A stretch of DNA of 64,000 nt from Tetrapyrgos nigripes (Eukaryota; Basidiomycota; Agaricomycetes; Agaricales; Campanellaceae): NCBI GenBank assembly GCA_013368315.1, contig JAACJM010000058.1, forward strand, positions 186,001 to 250,000, read 5' to 3'. The translations under genes and the position numbers were made by a program. The notes under the pieces are model-generated. The model had not been told where the DNA came from. It searched no databases and saw only the letters and a list, made by a program, of their open reading frames with translations. How positions within the stretch are numbered: the stretch's first letter is position 1; each line of letters begins with the position of its first letter. Shown piece by piece: positions 22,203 through 33,839 of this stretch.

Positions 22203-25092
22203 TCACCGAGCTACAACTTCCTTAGCTCTCTTCAATACCTCCTCTAAGTTCGACACCTTCCTTAAAAAATCCATCGCCTTTACCAACAAATCATCAAGAA
22301 GTTCAGGGTTAATATCCCCCAGAGTCTTCTCCATCAACGCGACAGCGACTGCCGTAGCCCATACGTCATCCGTTACGCCGAGATCTCTGAAACCCACTCC
22401 CTCTGCACTAGGGGCAAGACTCGTGAAACTGGAATCCAGTCTGAACGAACCATCCCACGTTTGTAGACTGATCAAATCAGTTATCAACGTAGGTGTAAAC
22501 GCAGCAGCTTGATCGTGACGTGTGTTCCTCGTCTCGCCAGGCGCTGTTGAACCAGTAGATGAGATCCCAAAGTTTGGCGAAGGACTTCTGGCTTGGTCAT
22601 TTGTCGTATCAGAAAGATCCGGTTCCGATTCAGATGACTCCCAATCTGAACTGATATCACTTCGCGAGACGAGCGAGCTCAGTGTGGTGAAAGTCTGAGT
22701 ACTATAATCAGTTCCAGCCTCGTCGTCATCCGACCTAGTGTTAATGTGGTCCTCTTCCGAGTCCGAGGGCCAGCTGCCTGGAATGGGAACATGCTCCATA
22801 GGGTCGACCGGATGCTGCGCAGCGGCAGAACTTCGAGAGGTTCTATCACCTTTCGTTCGTCTCTCCCCTGGATCCATGTCCATATCACCAGGACCATATA
22901 GCCCCACCTGCGGTCGCGCAGAGAACATATTGTTCCGTTTCGAGGGTAGAGGTAGGGAATTATCAACCGCAACAAACGACGTAAACCGACTCGCCAACTG
23001 ATACGTAGTCCCAAGCCTAACGATGGCCGCCTTCCTCAAATCTTCTTCGGCTATGGGGCCGCCATGTCCGACACCATAAGCTTGAGGAAGCGGTGCCACG
23101 CCCTCTTGATGACTTTGTATAATCTTCCACGCAGCGAGGGTATGTATCAATGGTGCGCCGTGTTCCGAATCAGCGAGTTCAACACCTCGAATTTTGACTT
23201 TATGTTCAAAAGCACTGCCATCGTTGTCCAATTGACCACGGAGCACAACGTAGTCTGGAGCATGAGGAGTCTTTAGGGAGAGGATAGCATACACGTCTGT
23301 ACGCATTCCGGAATGGATGGTGGTGATCGTAGGTGGAGCCTGTTGGATATGGGGAGCAGGTTTTAGTCGGATTGAATCTGGACGAAGCTGAGCGTATCTA
23401 TCAGAGAAGTCAACGGAGGGAGATCTGGATGCATGTGAGAGTAAGGTGTCGGGTAATCCCCAGTCCACGGTAACGTTCTGAACCATAGGCGTCCTCCCGG
23501 CTCTGAATAACCTAGCACATTTCCATAAAATGGATTCAGGCTCTCGAGCATATAGGTAGACACCATTTCCCGCACGAGCGACGCTTTCACATAAATCGGT
23601 TGATACCCCATCACCGATTCCTAGAGTGAAGACGCGAAGGGGAGAGGATAAAGGTGATTTGGAGACCTTGGATTGAACGAGAGAAGTAATGCTGGAGATG
23701 TCTGTGACCTGTTTAATAAGTGAATTCTCAGTGAATTTAGGAAGGAATCAAACGCAGCGGCCTTGATAACAGCACTCACGATATCCTCCAAAGCCCCTTG
23801 CGCATAAGAACAACTCCTATTCCAATAGCTCTCAACCGTTGAACCGAAGCCAAATAAGTTGAAAAAGGATCCCTGAGAAGGCAGCTGCTTAAGCAACAGT
23901 ATGAGAGTCCTTTTCGCTGTCTCGATAGACTTCCCGGCCATACTACCGCTTCGATCAAGAAGGAATATATATTCCTGAGAGGGAATGGGTGGTAGAACTG
24001 CTTTGGGTACAATTGTCAGCTGTACCGCGAGAGTGCAAGAACTTTGTGGTCCATTTCGACTGCGTGTTCTCGACCTATCTCTATCTCTATCTTGATTTTG
24101 ATCCAAAAGCTCCGAGTCCGAGTCATTTCTGATCTCTGCAAAGCATCTCGGAGCGTCTAACCCTTTCGCCCGGACTAGAAGAATGAAATCACGATCAAGA
24201 AAAGTAGAAGATCTGAATTTGACTTTGATCCGCCTTCTGCTGGGACGGCTCAAATGAGTAGGATAACGCTCGATACTGAGATCATCATCTGAAGACGAAT
24301 GACTTGGGCTAGAGATGCTCTGAATTTGTCCACTCGTTTGAATGTCGACTTGGATGCGAAGTCTCGTCCTAGAACCTAAACTAGGGGTATCTGCTCCTTG
24401 AAGGCCCGCTTGGGGAGGTCCATAACGTTCAGCCACGTACATGGGCAAGAAAAATCGAATTTCGTCGGCTAGGTCGTTGTTCATTAGCGTCACCACGTAC
24501 TTGGGTAAAGGATATATCAGTGGAAATCTCCAAAATGATTTGCGAAAGCGGATGACATACGACGAGGTTCGTCTTGACCGTCTGCTTAGCAGGTATGGAT
24601 CCGAGAGAGATGGTGAAAACTAGTGAGAGAGCAAGCCACGAGTGAGCGTCGACGTCCGAAAGTAGAGGATTGAAGGTAAGTAGCACTCACGGTCATCGGA
24701 AACCATCTCCAGTAATACCGTAGGCTTATTCTCATTCACGGCTTGCTCATATTCATCAGCCGCGATTCCTTTCTCTTTCGAGACTGCGGTGACAATACGC
24801 CCGTCGCCTGTATGGAAACTCGAATGCACAGATAGCAGCACTTGCCGGGACTGGGAAGACGTATTTCGCTCTTGAAGTAGCTACGTCCATAGGATTGTAG
24901 TATGTTTGACTCAAGATGACCCGAGCCGATACTGCGTCGTCAAATCGATTAGTCTGTGTGATACCAGGACAAAGTAATGGACTTACAGTCAATGATAAGA
25001 ACTTTGACTGACACTTCCTCCAAAGATAAGCTCTGGAGGTCGTTGGAAGATCCCGGAGGACAGTGCAGGATCGCAGAGTACCGTATAGGCAT
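22203..25092 (-). CDS. VIT and von Willebrand factor A domain protein (one frameshift)
   Basis: Multi-exon minus-strand gene starting at 25092 (MPIRYSAILHCPPGSSND). The first intron is 24986-24932. A VIT domain follows (RVILSQTYYN, KYVFPVP, AICAFEF, then DGRIVTAVSKEKGIAADEYE and FTISLGSIPAKQTVK), then a VWA domain with the MIDAS motif DRSGSMAG near 23945, then LRVFTLGIGDGVSTDLCESV. A long C-terminal region has Ser/Asp/Glu-rich linkers and an AEGVGFRDLGVTDDVWATAV-type end motif. Fungal VIT-VWA proteins are thought to be intracellular scaffold or metal-ion dependent adhesion-type proteins; no enzymatic role is established. Oddities: around 24815 the reading frame shifts by one extra base inside the VIT domain, with no intron to explain it. 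The VWA core also looks short, with no clear TDG segment between MIDAS and the GIGDG motif. The gene is either damaged or the assembly has an indel. Confidence 0.85.
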
Positions 25093-26806
25093 GATCAGGG
25101 GAAGGAAGGAAGGGAGGTTGCCGCCCGCAGCTTGATTGACGAGTCCTTATATAGACCCAATAAACACCATGAGTGAACGAGCGTCAAAAGCTGTCCTCCT
25201 GACGTTCTCAGAGAGCAGTGAGGGAGGACCTACAACACCTACAGCTCTTTTAAGATTTCATCGGAGTATAGTTGACAAGCCACGAGCCTCACCAGAGTAG
25301 ACCCAGTTACTCCTGAATCGACCTGAATAGACTCTTCCAGGAATATATTTCTTCGAGTGCCGAGCAAGTGCCGAATGTAATCAAAGAACCCCATCACAAG
25401 CTAGGACCCGCCTGGAGGCTAGTCTCTCGCAGCCAAATCCTAACGAAGTTAGGCGAATTGCACCAGATGTTACAGGAGGAATCCAGGACCGATGCAAGAT
25501 GATGACGTTTGTATTTGTTCATGTTAGGATGTAAGGGCGTTGCGCGCTCTTATTCAAACCACCATCATCGATCATATCTTCTCGAGGGTTGGGAGTTCGC
25601 TTGGTATATGTGTCGGTCAACTAGGTGTCTCGTCGCTCCTTTCCTTCAAGTATAGAAGTTGTCTTCAGCGCGTATCGTACATACCGATGCCAGTACCTTC
25701 CTGGGTATTTTCTCTCCACCTCACGTCATATTCCCACTTTACAATTGGTGGTACCCTAACCAACACCCCGCCTCAAGGTGGAGCGAAGGCCGAGGTGGGG
25801 AGGGGGTGTGTGAGATGGGGTAGATGGCTCTTTCTCTTGCTGCATTTCTTTTTTCTTTTCTTTTCTTCTTTCGCCTTCACTTTTCGTCCTCATTCGTCCT
25901 CATCCTCTCCATATCCCCTTCGCCCCGTTCCTTATCCTCATCCCCCTTCTCTCATCTCCGTTTATTCTCTGCATTCTTCGTTTTTATCTTTCCTTCTCTC
26001 CTCTCCTCTCCTCTCGTTGCGCCTTGGTTATCCCGCAGCCCATACTCGGATACTCGTACTCATCTTGTTTCAATGTCATGGCGCGTTGCGTCGTGTTGTG
26101 TCCTCCGTCTTCGTCTCCGATCCCCATGACTCTCACTACCCCACCCTACCCGCCTAGCCTAGCCCACCTACCCCCTACGTTACCGGCTCACATCCCCAGG
26201 ATACACACCCCACAAGCCCTCCAGGCCCTACCTCACCTTCACCCTCCTCACTGACTCAAGCCCGCACCGCAGCAGCGCAATACAACCTCAAGCCAAAAAT
26301 AAACTGACGAAAACGAAAACGGAGACGGAGAAGATGCCAGATGAGAAGAGACACAGTCTGCAAACTTCGAAGGTTCTTTTGCAGAGGCGAATATAATCCC
26401 GTCAATATCCCCGGACATGCACCAATATTCCTCCTTATTTGATGAAAATACCACGAGAAACACGAGTTGTGAGTTTCACTTGCAATTTCTGGCTTTCGAA
26501 GCTGAAAGATCTGTTTCCCTTGACAGATCATATCCCTGAAAATTCGCAAGATTGTCCTAGGTGATTAACAAAACTGCATCTTGGTATTTGAGCTTCTCTT
26601 ATTCTCGTTATTGGACAGTACGACCCAAGGCTAGGACTCGTTCATGGCGAGCGTAGATCAGCTGCTGGGTACCACTGATATTCCTGCGGCTGTGAACACA
26701 ACTTTCGATCCGTTCAAGTTCTGAATAATTTATTCAACCTATTGCAGAGATAATCTCTTCTCAAGGTTGTAAACCGCGTAACGAGTCGTCAATTCCTATC
26801 AACACC
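25093..26806. other. intergenic; CT-rich tract, no gene
   Basis: Region between the start of the VIT/VWA gene and the stop of the hydrolase. A strong pyrimidine-rich run (about 25825-26030) creates an apparent ATG-initiated frame at 25824 with a hydrophobic start. The same bias appears in all frames, so I do not call a gene. The promoter of the VIT/VWA gene should lie in the first few hundred bases. Confidence 0.5.
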
Positions 26807-28195
26807 CTACAATTTTCCTTTCAAAGCACGCAGGTAAAACTCTGACCTGGCATATACCCAAGCAGTGCTGACAGATACCGCATTCAACGCGTCTGAATCA
26901 GGTGCAACTATACTTGCCTTGAGGGTAGCAAGAAAGTTTTGGGGAGAGTCCAAGTGTACCTGATATCACGAATTTGAGACTGGTTTTTCTGATGAAATCT
27001 TCGGTGAATACGTACGAAATGATTTCCATCCTCGATGACAGTGAAATTAATCCAGCGTTTGGGGCTCCTTCCTTTGTTCAAGAAAACTTTGAACATTCTT
27101 CGAGTCTCGTATGCAGCCCAAAGACATGTCCAAGGCGATTTTGCACATGAAATGTAGGTGATCCGGACCTTGGGGAATCTATCCTTCGTAGCGTCATCTG
27201 GTGAATCAAAGAGAAGGCGTTCTGAAGCTTTTCTCAGCGTCTTTTGCATCGCCGGTGAGAACCTGAACATCAGAAAAGATCAGATTCTTCATTCAGATAA
27301 TGAGGATATGAGCTTCATACATTTTTTCTGATCGTATCGCAGCCGGAATAGAGAAGTACTTCGTCCAGTCAGCTTCCGGCCAATTATCGAGCGAGCTTCT
27401 GTCCGAGCTTCCATGCAAGTCTAAGCCACCTGGGACCCCCATTTTCAGATCGTGATCGTAATAGCCTGCTGCCCAGTGTGCGAAGATTTTATACTTCTCC
27501 TCGGCAGTCTTCCCTTGGTAAGCAGGGTCCGTAAGAGGAATGTAGAATTTGTCACCTTGGGGAGTTGGATATCCAAAAGCAACGTGGGGTGGATCTAACC
27601 GTGGACATATGCGAAGCAGTCAGACACTGGATACTGTCCACCCTCCAAGATAAGTACGTACCATAGAGCACGAGATCCTTCACGTAGCTCTCCAGTGTCT
27701 TAAGCCCTTCTTCATCGCCGTCAAAGACACCGGTGTCAGGGTAGAATACACTCATTGCCGTCATGCATCCCATGGACCAGCCCAAGATGACTACTCCCCC
27801 CGTCTTTCCATTTGATTTTGGAATATTCTCCTGGACAATGAACTTCATCAGGAAATCTTTCACTAAAACCCCTAATCCCTTCAAAAACGTCGTACGTCCG
27901 TTGACCTGGCCTTCAATCTCCTCATCTGAATATCTCGTTGATCCAGGATATTCACGGCGGTTCCAAATGACTGTTCGTAAGTTCAAGGAATGTGCATGTT
28001 GATGGAGATCGACCATAGAGGCTGAATCTGTGTTAGTAAGATAGCTCCCCAATCTAAAGTAGGACGTACCGCCATAGAAAGCTGTACCATGCAGAATAAG
28101 GACCGTAGTATAGTCTGTTAATCCTGGGGGAGGCCCACTATCGTGAAGAAGATATCAATCTTTCCTTGTAAGGCGTACGTGTTGGAGGTGTACAT
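26807..28195 (-). CDS. alpha/beta hydrolase fold protein (one frameshift near the start)
   Basis: Minus-strand gene, ATG at 28195 (MYTSNTYALQGKIDIFF), stop at 26807-26809. The strand beta-3 region reads TDYTTVLILHGTAFYG with a GTACG donor. A nucleophile elbow GWSMG (GxSxG with Ser as catalytic nucleophile) lies near 27790. A late DGNHFV gives the catalytic His region. The C-terminal exon reads SPQNFLATLKASIVAPDS and ends RALKGKL. Introns are short with GT...AG ends. The family hydrolyses ester or related bonds; the substrate is unknown. Odd point: near 28148 one base appears to be missing, because the N-terminal MYTSN frame stops after GLPQD, while the frame one step away gives the expected HDSGPPPGLTDYTT. 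No intron explains this, so it is a recent pseudogenising mutation or a sequencing indel. Confidence 0.85.
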
Positions 28196-28510
28196 GGCTC
28201 TGCGCAGGTCCTTCTTCATCCATTTTTGAGTCGTTTTATATGACTTGGTCCCTCTCACTTGACCACGATTGCGATCTTCCTCTCATCAGAAAGTGACGAG
28301 ATTTAGAATTGACCGGTCGGCTTGTCAGCTTGCCACGCAAGCTGAGTGAATTGCTTTGGCCATCTAAAAAGCGCTTGTAGTACTATTGTTGCTGCGAATC
28401 GCAGCTTCCAGCTTGCGGCTTCCCAGCAATGGAAAAATTCTGATGCCTCTCACACCGCGTAAAAATAAAAACAAGTCTCTCCCACATAAATCAAGCATCT
28501 ATCCAACCCA
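28196..28510. other. no gene seen; 5' flank of the hydrolase
   Basis: It presumably contains the hydrolase promoter (minus strand). No other feature recognised. Confidence 0.4.
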
Positions 28511-30225
28511 CATCAGGAAAAGCCTCATATACAACTTCATGCAATAAAGGAATGAAAAAGACCGAAAAATGCATGAGAATGCGTTAAATTGCAAGATTAT
28601 GCATATTATGCTCCTCATGCAAGTCCTTTCTTGAGTTCCAAAACTTATGCACAATTATGCACATCTTACGCAACAGACTACATAGATATGCATAGATTAT
28701 ACTCCTTTACTCGACAATATGCACAGTGAGATACCTGCCTAGTTATCACATTTGACACAATGAAGATGAATAGATAGCAAGAAGTGTATTGGCAACTACT
28801 CGAAGTACAATCATAACGATAAGCTACACTATCTACGAGCAATATCATACAAATAGACCACAGTCTCTACACAATCTAGACATATTATCAGACGAAAGGC
28901 TGTCATAAGAATTATTAGCTCGAAGAAAGGATAAGGAGTGCTGCGCACATACCTTGAGCATACATCAATGAGGCTCCGTGCAATCAATAAGACCGAGAGG
29001 CACGAGACATATCCAAACACATGTGGCATGCTAAATCCCGGTGACCAATGGTACGGCTCAGCAAGGATCAAAGACAGGGCAACAGAAAATATCAGACAGT
29101 GGAAGAGAAGCAAAAGAAAAAAAGAAGACGAACCATGCAGAGCACAAAACAATCAAGGGTACTGGCTGAGCGACATTTGTCATGGGCAGTCCTGCAGACG
29201 TTGTACCTAAAGTAACGCAAAAGACAGAGACGTGGAGAGGTTATGAGCATTTTGCGGTGTGGAACATGAGCAGAAGACATACCGTAGTGCACCGTCAGGC
29301 AGACATATGCAGAATACAATGAAGCTACTTATAAAAACGCGGCGTGTCGGGATGTACAATGTGCGCAAAATCTCGAACGAAGGTTGCTCTTGCAGACTGA
29401 AGGCAGTGAGGGCGACGTTGGAAACATGTAGAGGGGGGTAAGAGATTGCACGGGAATACTGCTACCTTGAGTTGATGAGGTCCGAAGTTGAAAAGAAACG
29501 AAGTCAACATGGGTCAGGTGACTGTTTGTTTACATCAAATTCGATCAACTGTACAGTTCTTCCATCGGAGTTTGAATTCTTCAGTCTGCCGTCAATCAAG
29601 CTTAAGGCTCCAATTGCGTTCGGGCTTGCTGTTGTACCTATTGTCATACTTACACTGAAAAACACTCTATGACTCTGAAAAACACTCTATGTACTTGCAA
29701 CATTGTTGAGTAATGGGAGGATTCTAGGTCATACTTGGAGTCATGGGGAATAATGGAGATGGGGCAATCAGTAGTCTTGCTACCGTTAGGGCTCTCAACC
29801 GTCCGTATACAGTTACGGTCGTATTTCTTACGGGTCGTATTTTTTATGGACTACCCGTAACTGTACCGTATTTCTTGCAACTGTGTGTACGATACGGATA
29901 CGGGTCGTATACCATCCGTATACAGTCTTTGCGACCGTGTTGCCTGTACCGTCTCAACCAACCCAGACCTTGGCGACGATACAGGTACGGACCTGTTGCA
30001 CCAAAGAGTGGAATGTAGGTGTTCCGGCAGTACGCTTTTTTATCCAACTTCGAGCATGCACCATGCACTAGGATGCATAAAGTTGCTCTGAATGCATAAT
30101 TATTCCACTAGTCTCAAACTTTATGCAAAACGCTGTGTAAGTTGTGTAAATTTTTGCATTTTTACGCATAAAATGCATAATTATACAGTTATTGCATGAA
30201 GTTGTATATAAGGCTTTTCCTGATG
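28511..30225. mobile_element. 1.7-kb DNA transposon with terminal inverted repeats
   Basis: The left end CATCAGGAAAAGCCTCATAT (28511) and the right end, the complement of CATCAGGAAAAGCCTTATAT (ending 30225), form an inverted repeat of about 36 bp that extends through ACAACTTCATGCAATA. Inside each end there are many TTATGCA motifs, oriented as TTATGCA on the left (28590-28740) and TGCATAA on the right (30040-30200). Such sub-terminal arrays usually bind transposase. I could not find a convincing target duplication. No transposase frame is evident. The minus-strand frame 28829-29152 encodes several hydrophobic helices (SLILAEPYHWSPGFSMPHVF) of unknown origin and may be captured or decayed host sequence. 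Likely non-autonomous; superfamily unassigned. Confidence 0.75.
29800..29960. repeat. CGTAC/CGTATAC-rich direct and inverted repeats
   Basis: Within the TIR element, CCGTATACAGT occurs at about 29802 and 29917 and ACGGGTCGTAT at about 29838 and 29900. GTTACGGTCGTATTTCTTAC has a partly inverted partner in GTAACTGTACCGTATTTCTT. The block is palindrome-rich and could fold. No coding role. Confidence 0.6.
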
Positions 30226-30229
30226 GCCA

Positions 30230-30522
30230 CAAGTCGAAGCCGCTCAGAAAAAAGCCCAAGAGGCATTCGTGAGTGCTCAACAAACCGCTAGCAGGGTTTT
30301 AGATGGTGCTAAAAAGGTCGCGGGGCCTGTTGGTGAGAGGGTTGGGAGTAGTATGCTTAGGTGTTTGTCGTTTCCTCCGCTCTGACAAAGCATCTAACCC
30401 CTTCCCACCCACAGCCTACCGCCAACCCATAACCTACAACTTTGCCGTCTTTCGCGAAATCTGCAAATACATCTATAGAACAAACCTCTCCCCTCCTTCC
30501 CTCGCGACGGTGAGGTCTGCCT
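30230..30522 (+). pseudogene. ATP20: truncated mitochondrial ATP synthase subunit g
   Basis: The first exon reads QVEAAQKKAQEAFVSAQQTA and continues SRVLDGAKKVAGPVGERVG to a GTGTTT donor at 30361. The second exon (from 30415) reads YRQPITYNFAVFREICKYIY then RTNLSPPSLATVRSAY. This order and wording match the g subunit of the mitochondrial F1Fo-ATP synthase, a small inner-membrane protein needed for dimers of the complex. The N-terminus is missing, replaced by the right end of the 28511-30225 transposon. The C-terminus is missing, replaced by repeat R1 at 30523. The exon frames do not join cleanly by eye. It is a non-functional fragment, so an intact copy should exist elsewhere. Confidence 0.8.
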
Positions 30523-30585
30523 ATTACGAGGCTGAATGAAATGAGGCTGAGTTCTTTACACTCTGTTTCTGTGTGTGGCTGCATA
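30523..30585 (+). repeat. dispersed repeat R1, 5' end (copy a)
   Basis: Begins ATTACGAGGCTGAATGAAAT and continues GAGTTCTTTACACTC..GTTTCTGTGTGTGGCT. The same head is found at 42330, 42559, 50813, 52990 and 57317. The matching tail (GGCCTCGTATTTGCCACACG, then TTGGCCCACATCCCTTTCAT) is at 39408-39452. The two halves may be one copy split by the Gypsy element and other insertions. Confidence 0.75.
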
Positions 30586-31688
30586 TTCATCCTGTCTCCT
30601 CCCGTGCTATTGTTTCCGGTTTCCTCTGAGTCCTTGCCCATATCCACGGCCCCTGTATTTCTCAACATGACCAGACAACAACGTTGTCTCAATATCTTTG
30701 TGACTGGTAACAAAGGTTTCCAATCTCAATCTTTCATTTTGTTGTCTTTTTTCTTTGCCTTGTTTTTTTTATTGCTTTCCTTTCTCTTTTGTCTCTTTCA
30801 TTTTTCATTATCTTTATCTCTCTCAATCTCTCGTCTTCTTCATCGCTTGCTTTCTTTTCTTTTTTCCTCTCTTCTCTCTCTTGATCTCTCATCTTCTTTG
30901 TTGCTTGCTTTCTTTTCTTTTTTCCTCTCTTTTCCTCAACAGTTCACATGTTTGCTTATTGTCCAGTTTTGGGCCTCTGCACCTCATCTGGCTTTTTCCC
31001 ACTCCAGTACCAGCCATCACTTTTCAGGTACATTCTCATACACAGTTGCGTCCTGACTTCAATATCTATGTCAGGGCAAGGGAAAAGGTGATGCCTGTGG
31101 GAGGAGAAAGAAGTGGAAAGATCATACTCCGAAAAGGTTATCTGTTGCCCTGAAGATGACAGTCTTCCTGGTGTCTCCCAAAAGTTGCTTTACCATCGAC
31201 ATCTCAGTTGCCAACTCTCCTACGCCACAAGAGGTCCCTTTCCCTGCCTTAGATATGCCTTCCTCCAGGCTCCATTCATTAAGACCAGGATCTGCACATT
31301 CGTGAGTTCACTGCTCTTTTTCTATCTCCACTCTTCTCAGTGTATTATACTAGTGAGTGGCATTTACTTTGTGCGTTTTCATTTCTTGTTTTCATTTTTA
31401 CTAATCAACAACTACCCACTTTCTCCTTCCAGTCTTATTCATTTATCTGCTCTTCAAATCCTGCCTGCTGCCTTTCATAGTGAACACCTTCTCACCCTCA
31501 CAGATGCTACACATAGCTATTCCTTCAGCTCTAGCTTTGCCTCCATGTTTTGTCCACCTGCTTCTCCTCGTCATAATCGCTTCAAGACTGTTTATTGTAT
31601 CTGAGGACGTGAGGCGAATCATGGTGCTAGGACCTTGAATCTTGTAGAGGGTAGGGAAGGACTGTGTAGTATCGAAAATCTGAGGTAT
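30586..31688. other. pyrimidine-rich sequence before the Gypsy element
   Basis: No supported gene. The region 30720-30950 is dominated by T and C (TTTTCTTTTTTCCTC type), giving artefactual hydrophobic frames. Between 31150 and 31610 there are possible exon-like stretches (for example ATG at 31159, MTVFLVSPKSCFTIDIS) with GTGAGT donors at 31301 and 31352, but I cannot assign a protein. Confidence 0.4.
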
Positions 31689-32076
31689 TGTCATGACGTC
31701 TATATTTGGTACTATTTATTTCTTCTTATCTCTGTATCCTCAGATCTTTACACCATTTGACTCCCGTTCCACATGCTACACACCGGACCTTTCATTTCTC
31801 TGATACAGCTTCGATACAGCTTCTTGACAGCTTCCTTTACAGCTTCCTTTACAGCTTTCTTTACAGCTTTACTTTTACATATATAAACCCTGCCCTGACA
31901 CCTGGTTCCCCATCTTGACCTCTTTGTCGTTGGGACCAGGTGTGTATTCCCCTTTTCATTACTTCTTTCACCTTTACTGATGGGCACTGTAGTTCCAGTA
32001 CTTACTGCTGTCTGTTAGTTGAGTTGAGCCCGTAGCTCCTTGTTATCGCTATCTAAGTGCTCGCCTCTTTGTGACA
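31689..32076 (+). repeat. 5' LTR of the Gypsy element
   Basis: 388 bp, TGTCA...TGACA. It contains a U3 tandem motif (TTTACAGCTTCCTTTACAGC) at about 31838-31872 and a TATA-like ACATATATAAACC at 31876-31888. Compared by eye with the 3' LTR (excluding its insertion) there are about 20 differences, nearly all transitions, so the insertion is not recent. Confidence 0.95.
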
Positions 32077-32117
32077 TTAGGTCAAGATCCCTTACTGCAC
32101 TGGTGGCCTCTGTATAG

Positions 32118-33839
32118 GTTGCCCTTGCAGGTGCTACTGTCACCACGTCTGGACAAAACACGGCACCATCCTCAGTCTCTGATTCATCTGTCTCTGCATC
32201 TCCCCCACTGTCTCCGACACCACTGCTCTGTGTAGATTGGCTACATGGTCTTGACTTAACAGATCAGAAGCATGTCAGCTTTGATATTGACAGCTACCTT
32301 GAAAACGGAGAAGAACTCTACAACAACTGCCAGCAACAGCCTTGTCCCCACGCTCATCACTCCATCCCCCAGGTCCACTACTACTTCTGGGAAGGAGAAA
32401 ACAGTATAATCCTACCCAGCAATCCAGCCCTACTCCGCTCCCACTTCCTACGCCTTGCCTTCAGTCACCTGCCATTCTCCAGTCCTGAATCTAGTACTTC
32501 CACTGTTCCATTGCCAGACATCACTCACACCCCACTACCGCTATCTGCTCCACCTTCTGCCATACCAACAGCCTGTCCCAGTCCTACACTCATACCCAAT
32601 CCATCCCCTCTTCCCATGTCACCAGCCCCACTCAGTCCCATTGCTTCTCCAATCACCGACATTGACATGTCCTCCACCGCCCTTGAAAACCTCCTCCAGG
32701 CTCTGGTCAACAACCAGGACCAGCTGCAGCAGGCAATCACCAATTTGGTCAATAGACCTACCCACAAATCCTCAGACAAAACTGCCAAACCTGCCCCATT
32801 CAAAGGTGAACCAGCCAAACTTGACTCATTCTTATCTCTCTTCATTCTCTGGGCTGGAGAACAAAAGTGACTCAAACTCGACAGTGGGAAACTCGATCCA
32901 TGGAAGTGCATTGCAGAAGCACTCCTTATGATGGAAGGACCTGCCACAGAATGGGCCACAGAGTATGCTCGTCATATCAGCAGAGTCTGAGCAGATGAAG
33001 CCGGAGCAGTCTTCCCCTGGGAAGGGAACTGGGACAACTTCACCCACACACTAAAGGTTCAGTTTGGGGTAGCAAACGATCAGCAGCTGGCCAAGAACAA
33101 GTTCAAGGCGCTGAAACAGGAAGATAAAACAGTTGCGGAGTTCTCTCAGATTTTCAAGATGTGGGCAGAGAAGACTGGGTTCTCAGATCAGGACCTCCAG
33201 TACAAGTTCTGAAAGTGCCTTCATAAGGGCCTATTGTTCCCATTAGCAAATGTGGAGCTAGGACAGAAGGAGGCCCCTAAAAACCTAGATGAGCTGATCA
33301 ACTGAGCACTTCATGTGGAACAGACCCTAGCAGAGTTTGTAAGAAAACCAGTCACTAGCCCTACCCCATCCCTCTCCAGATTCTCCTCTGTGCAAGACCC
33401 TAATGCCATGGACGTTGATGCCTCCCATACTGAGTGTCCCCAGGGTAATGGATGCACCTTCATGGACTACCAGAAGGCGATGCAGGGGTGCTGCTATGGC
33501 TGCAGTTCCAAGGATCACATGAAACGAGATGGGAACCACAGGTGTGACAAGTGTGACTACTGTGAGAGGATGGGTCATCGCTCTTCTGTCTGTCAGGACC
33601 GATACATGGGTTGACCCAGAGGAGGGGCCCGAAGTAGACAACGCGTGGCTGCCACTGTTAGTGACACCTTTAGTCTCTTCCCTGATGATCCACCCTCTCC
33701 TACCCCTGCCTCTGCCCCCACTGCTACTGTCACTGCTTCCTCATCCACTGAATCACTATCTATGCTCTCTGCCTTGCAACAATCTATTGCTGATCAAACT
33801 GCCTTACTCTGTAACATCGCTAACCAACAGGGTTTTTGA
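32118..33839 (+). pseudogene. gag: gag of the Gypsy element (five internal TGA)
   Basis: The frame opens just after the 5' LTR without an obvious ATG. It carries a Pro/Ser-rich region, a coiled-coil-like stretch (MSSTALENLLQALVNNQDQL) and a capsid-like part (FKGEPAKLDSFLSLFILWAG; DLQYKF; FKALKQEDKTVAEFSQIF). A zinc knuckle CDYCERMGHRSSVC, of form Cx2Cx4Hx4C, is preceded by another Cys pair. Internal stops lie at 32868, 32988, 33210, 33303 and 33612, all TGA. The natural gag stop is TGA at 33837. Gag proteins of this type coat and package element RNA. This copy is non-functional. Confidence 0.9.
33830..33839 (+). promoter_or_regulatory. -1 ribosomal frameshift site at the gag-pol junction
   Basis: The heptamer GGGTTTT (33830-33836) has the X XXY YYZ form in the gag frame (G GGT TTT) and is followed at once by the gag stop TGA at 33837. 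The frame one base back is open from 33839 and leads into the protease. This is the normal arrangement for gag-pol expression by -1 frameshifting. A downstream pseudoknot would be expected but was not tested. Confidence 0.75.

Noticed and set aside
25824..26157. ATG-initiated hydrophobic frame
   Set aside because: Same CT-rich artefact. Frames shift freely and no family pattern is present.
33837..33839. TGA at the end of gag as another decay stop
   Set aside because: It sits directly after a -1 slippery heptamer and the next frame opens there, so it is the natural gag stop.
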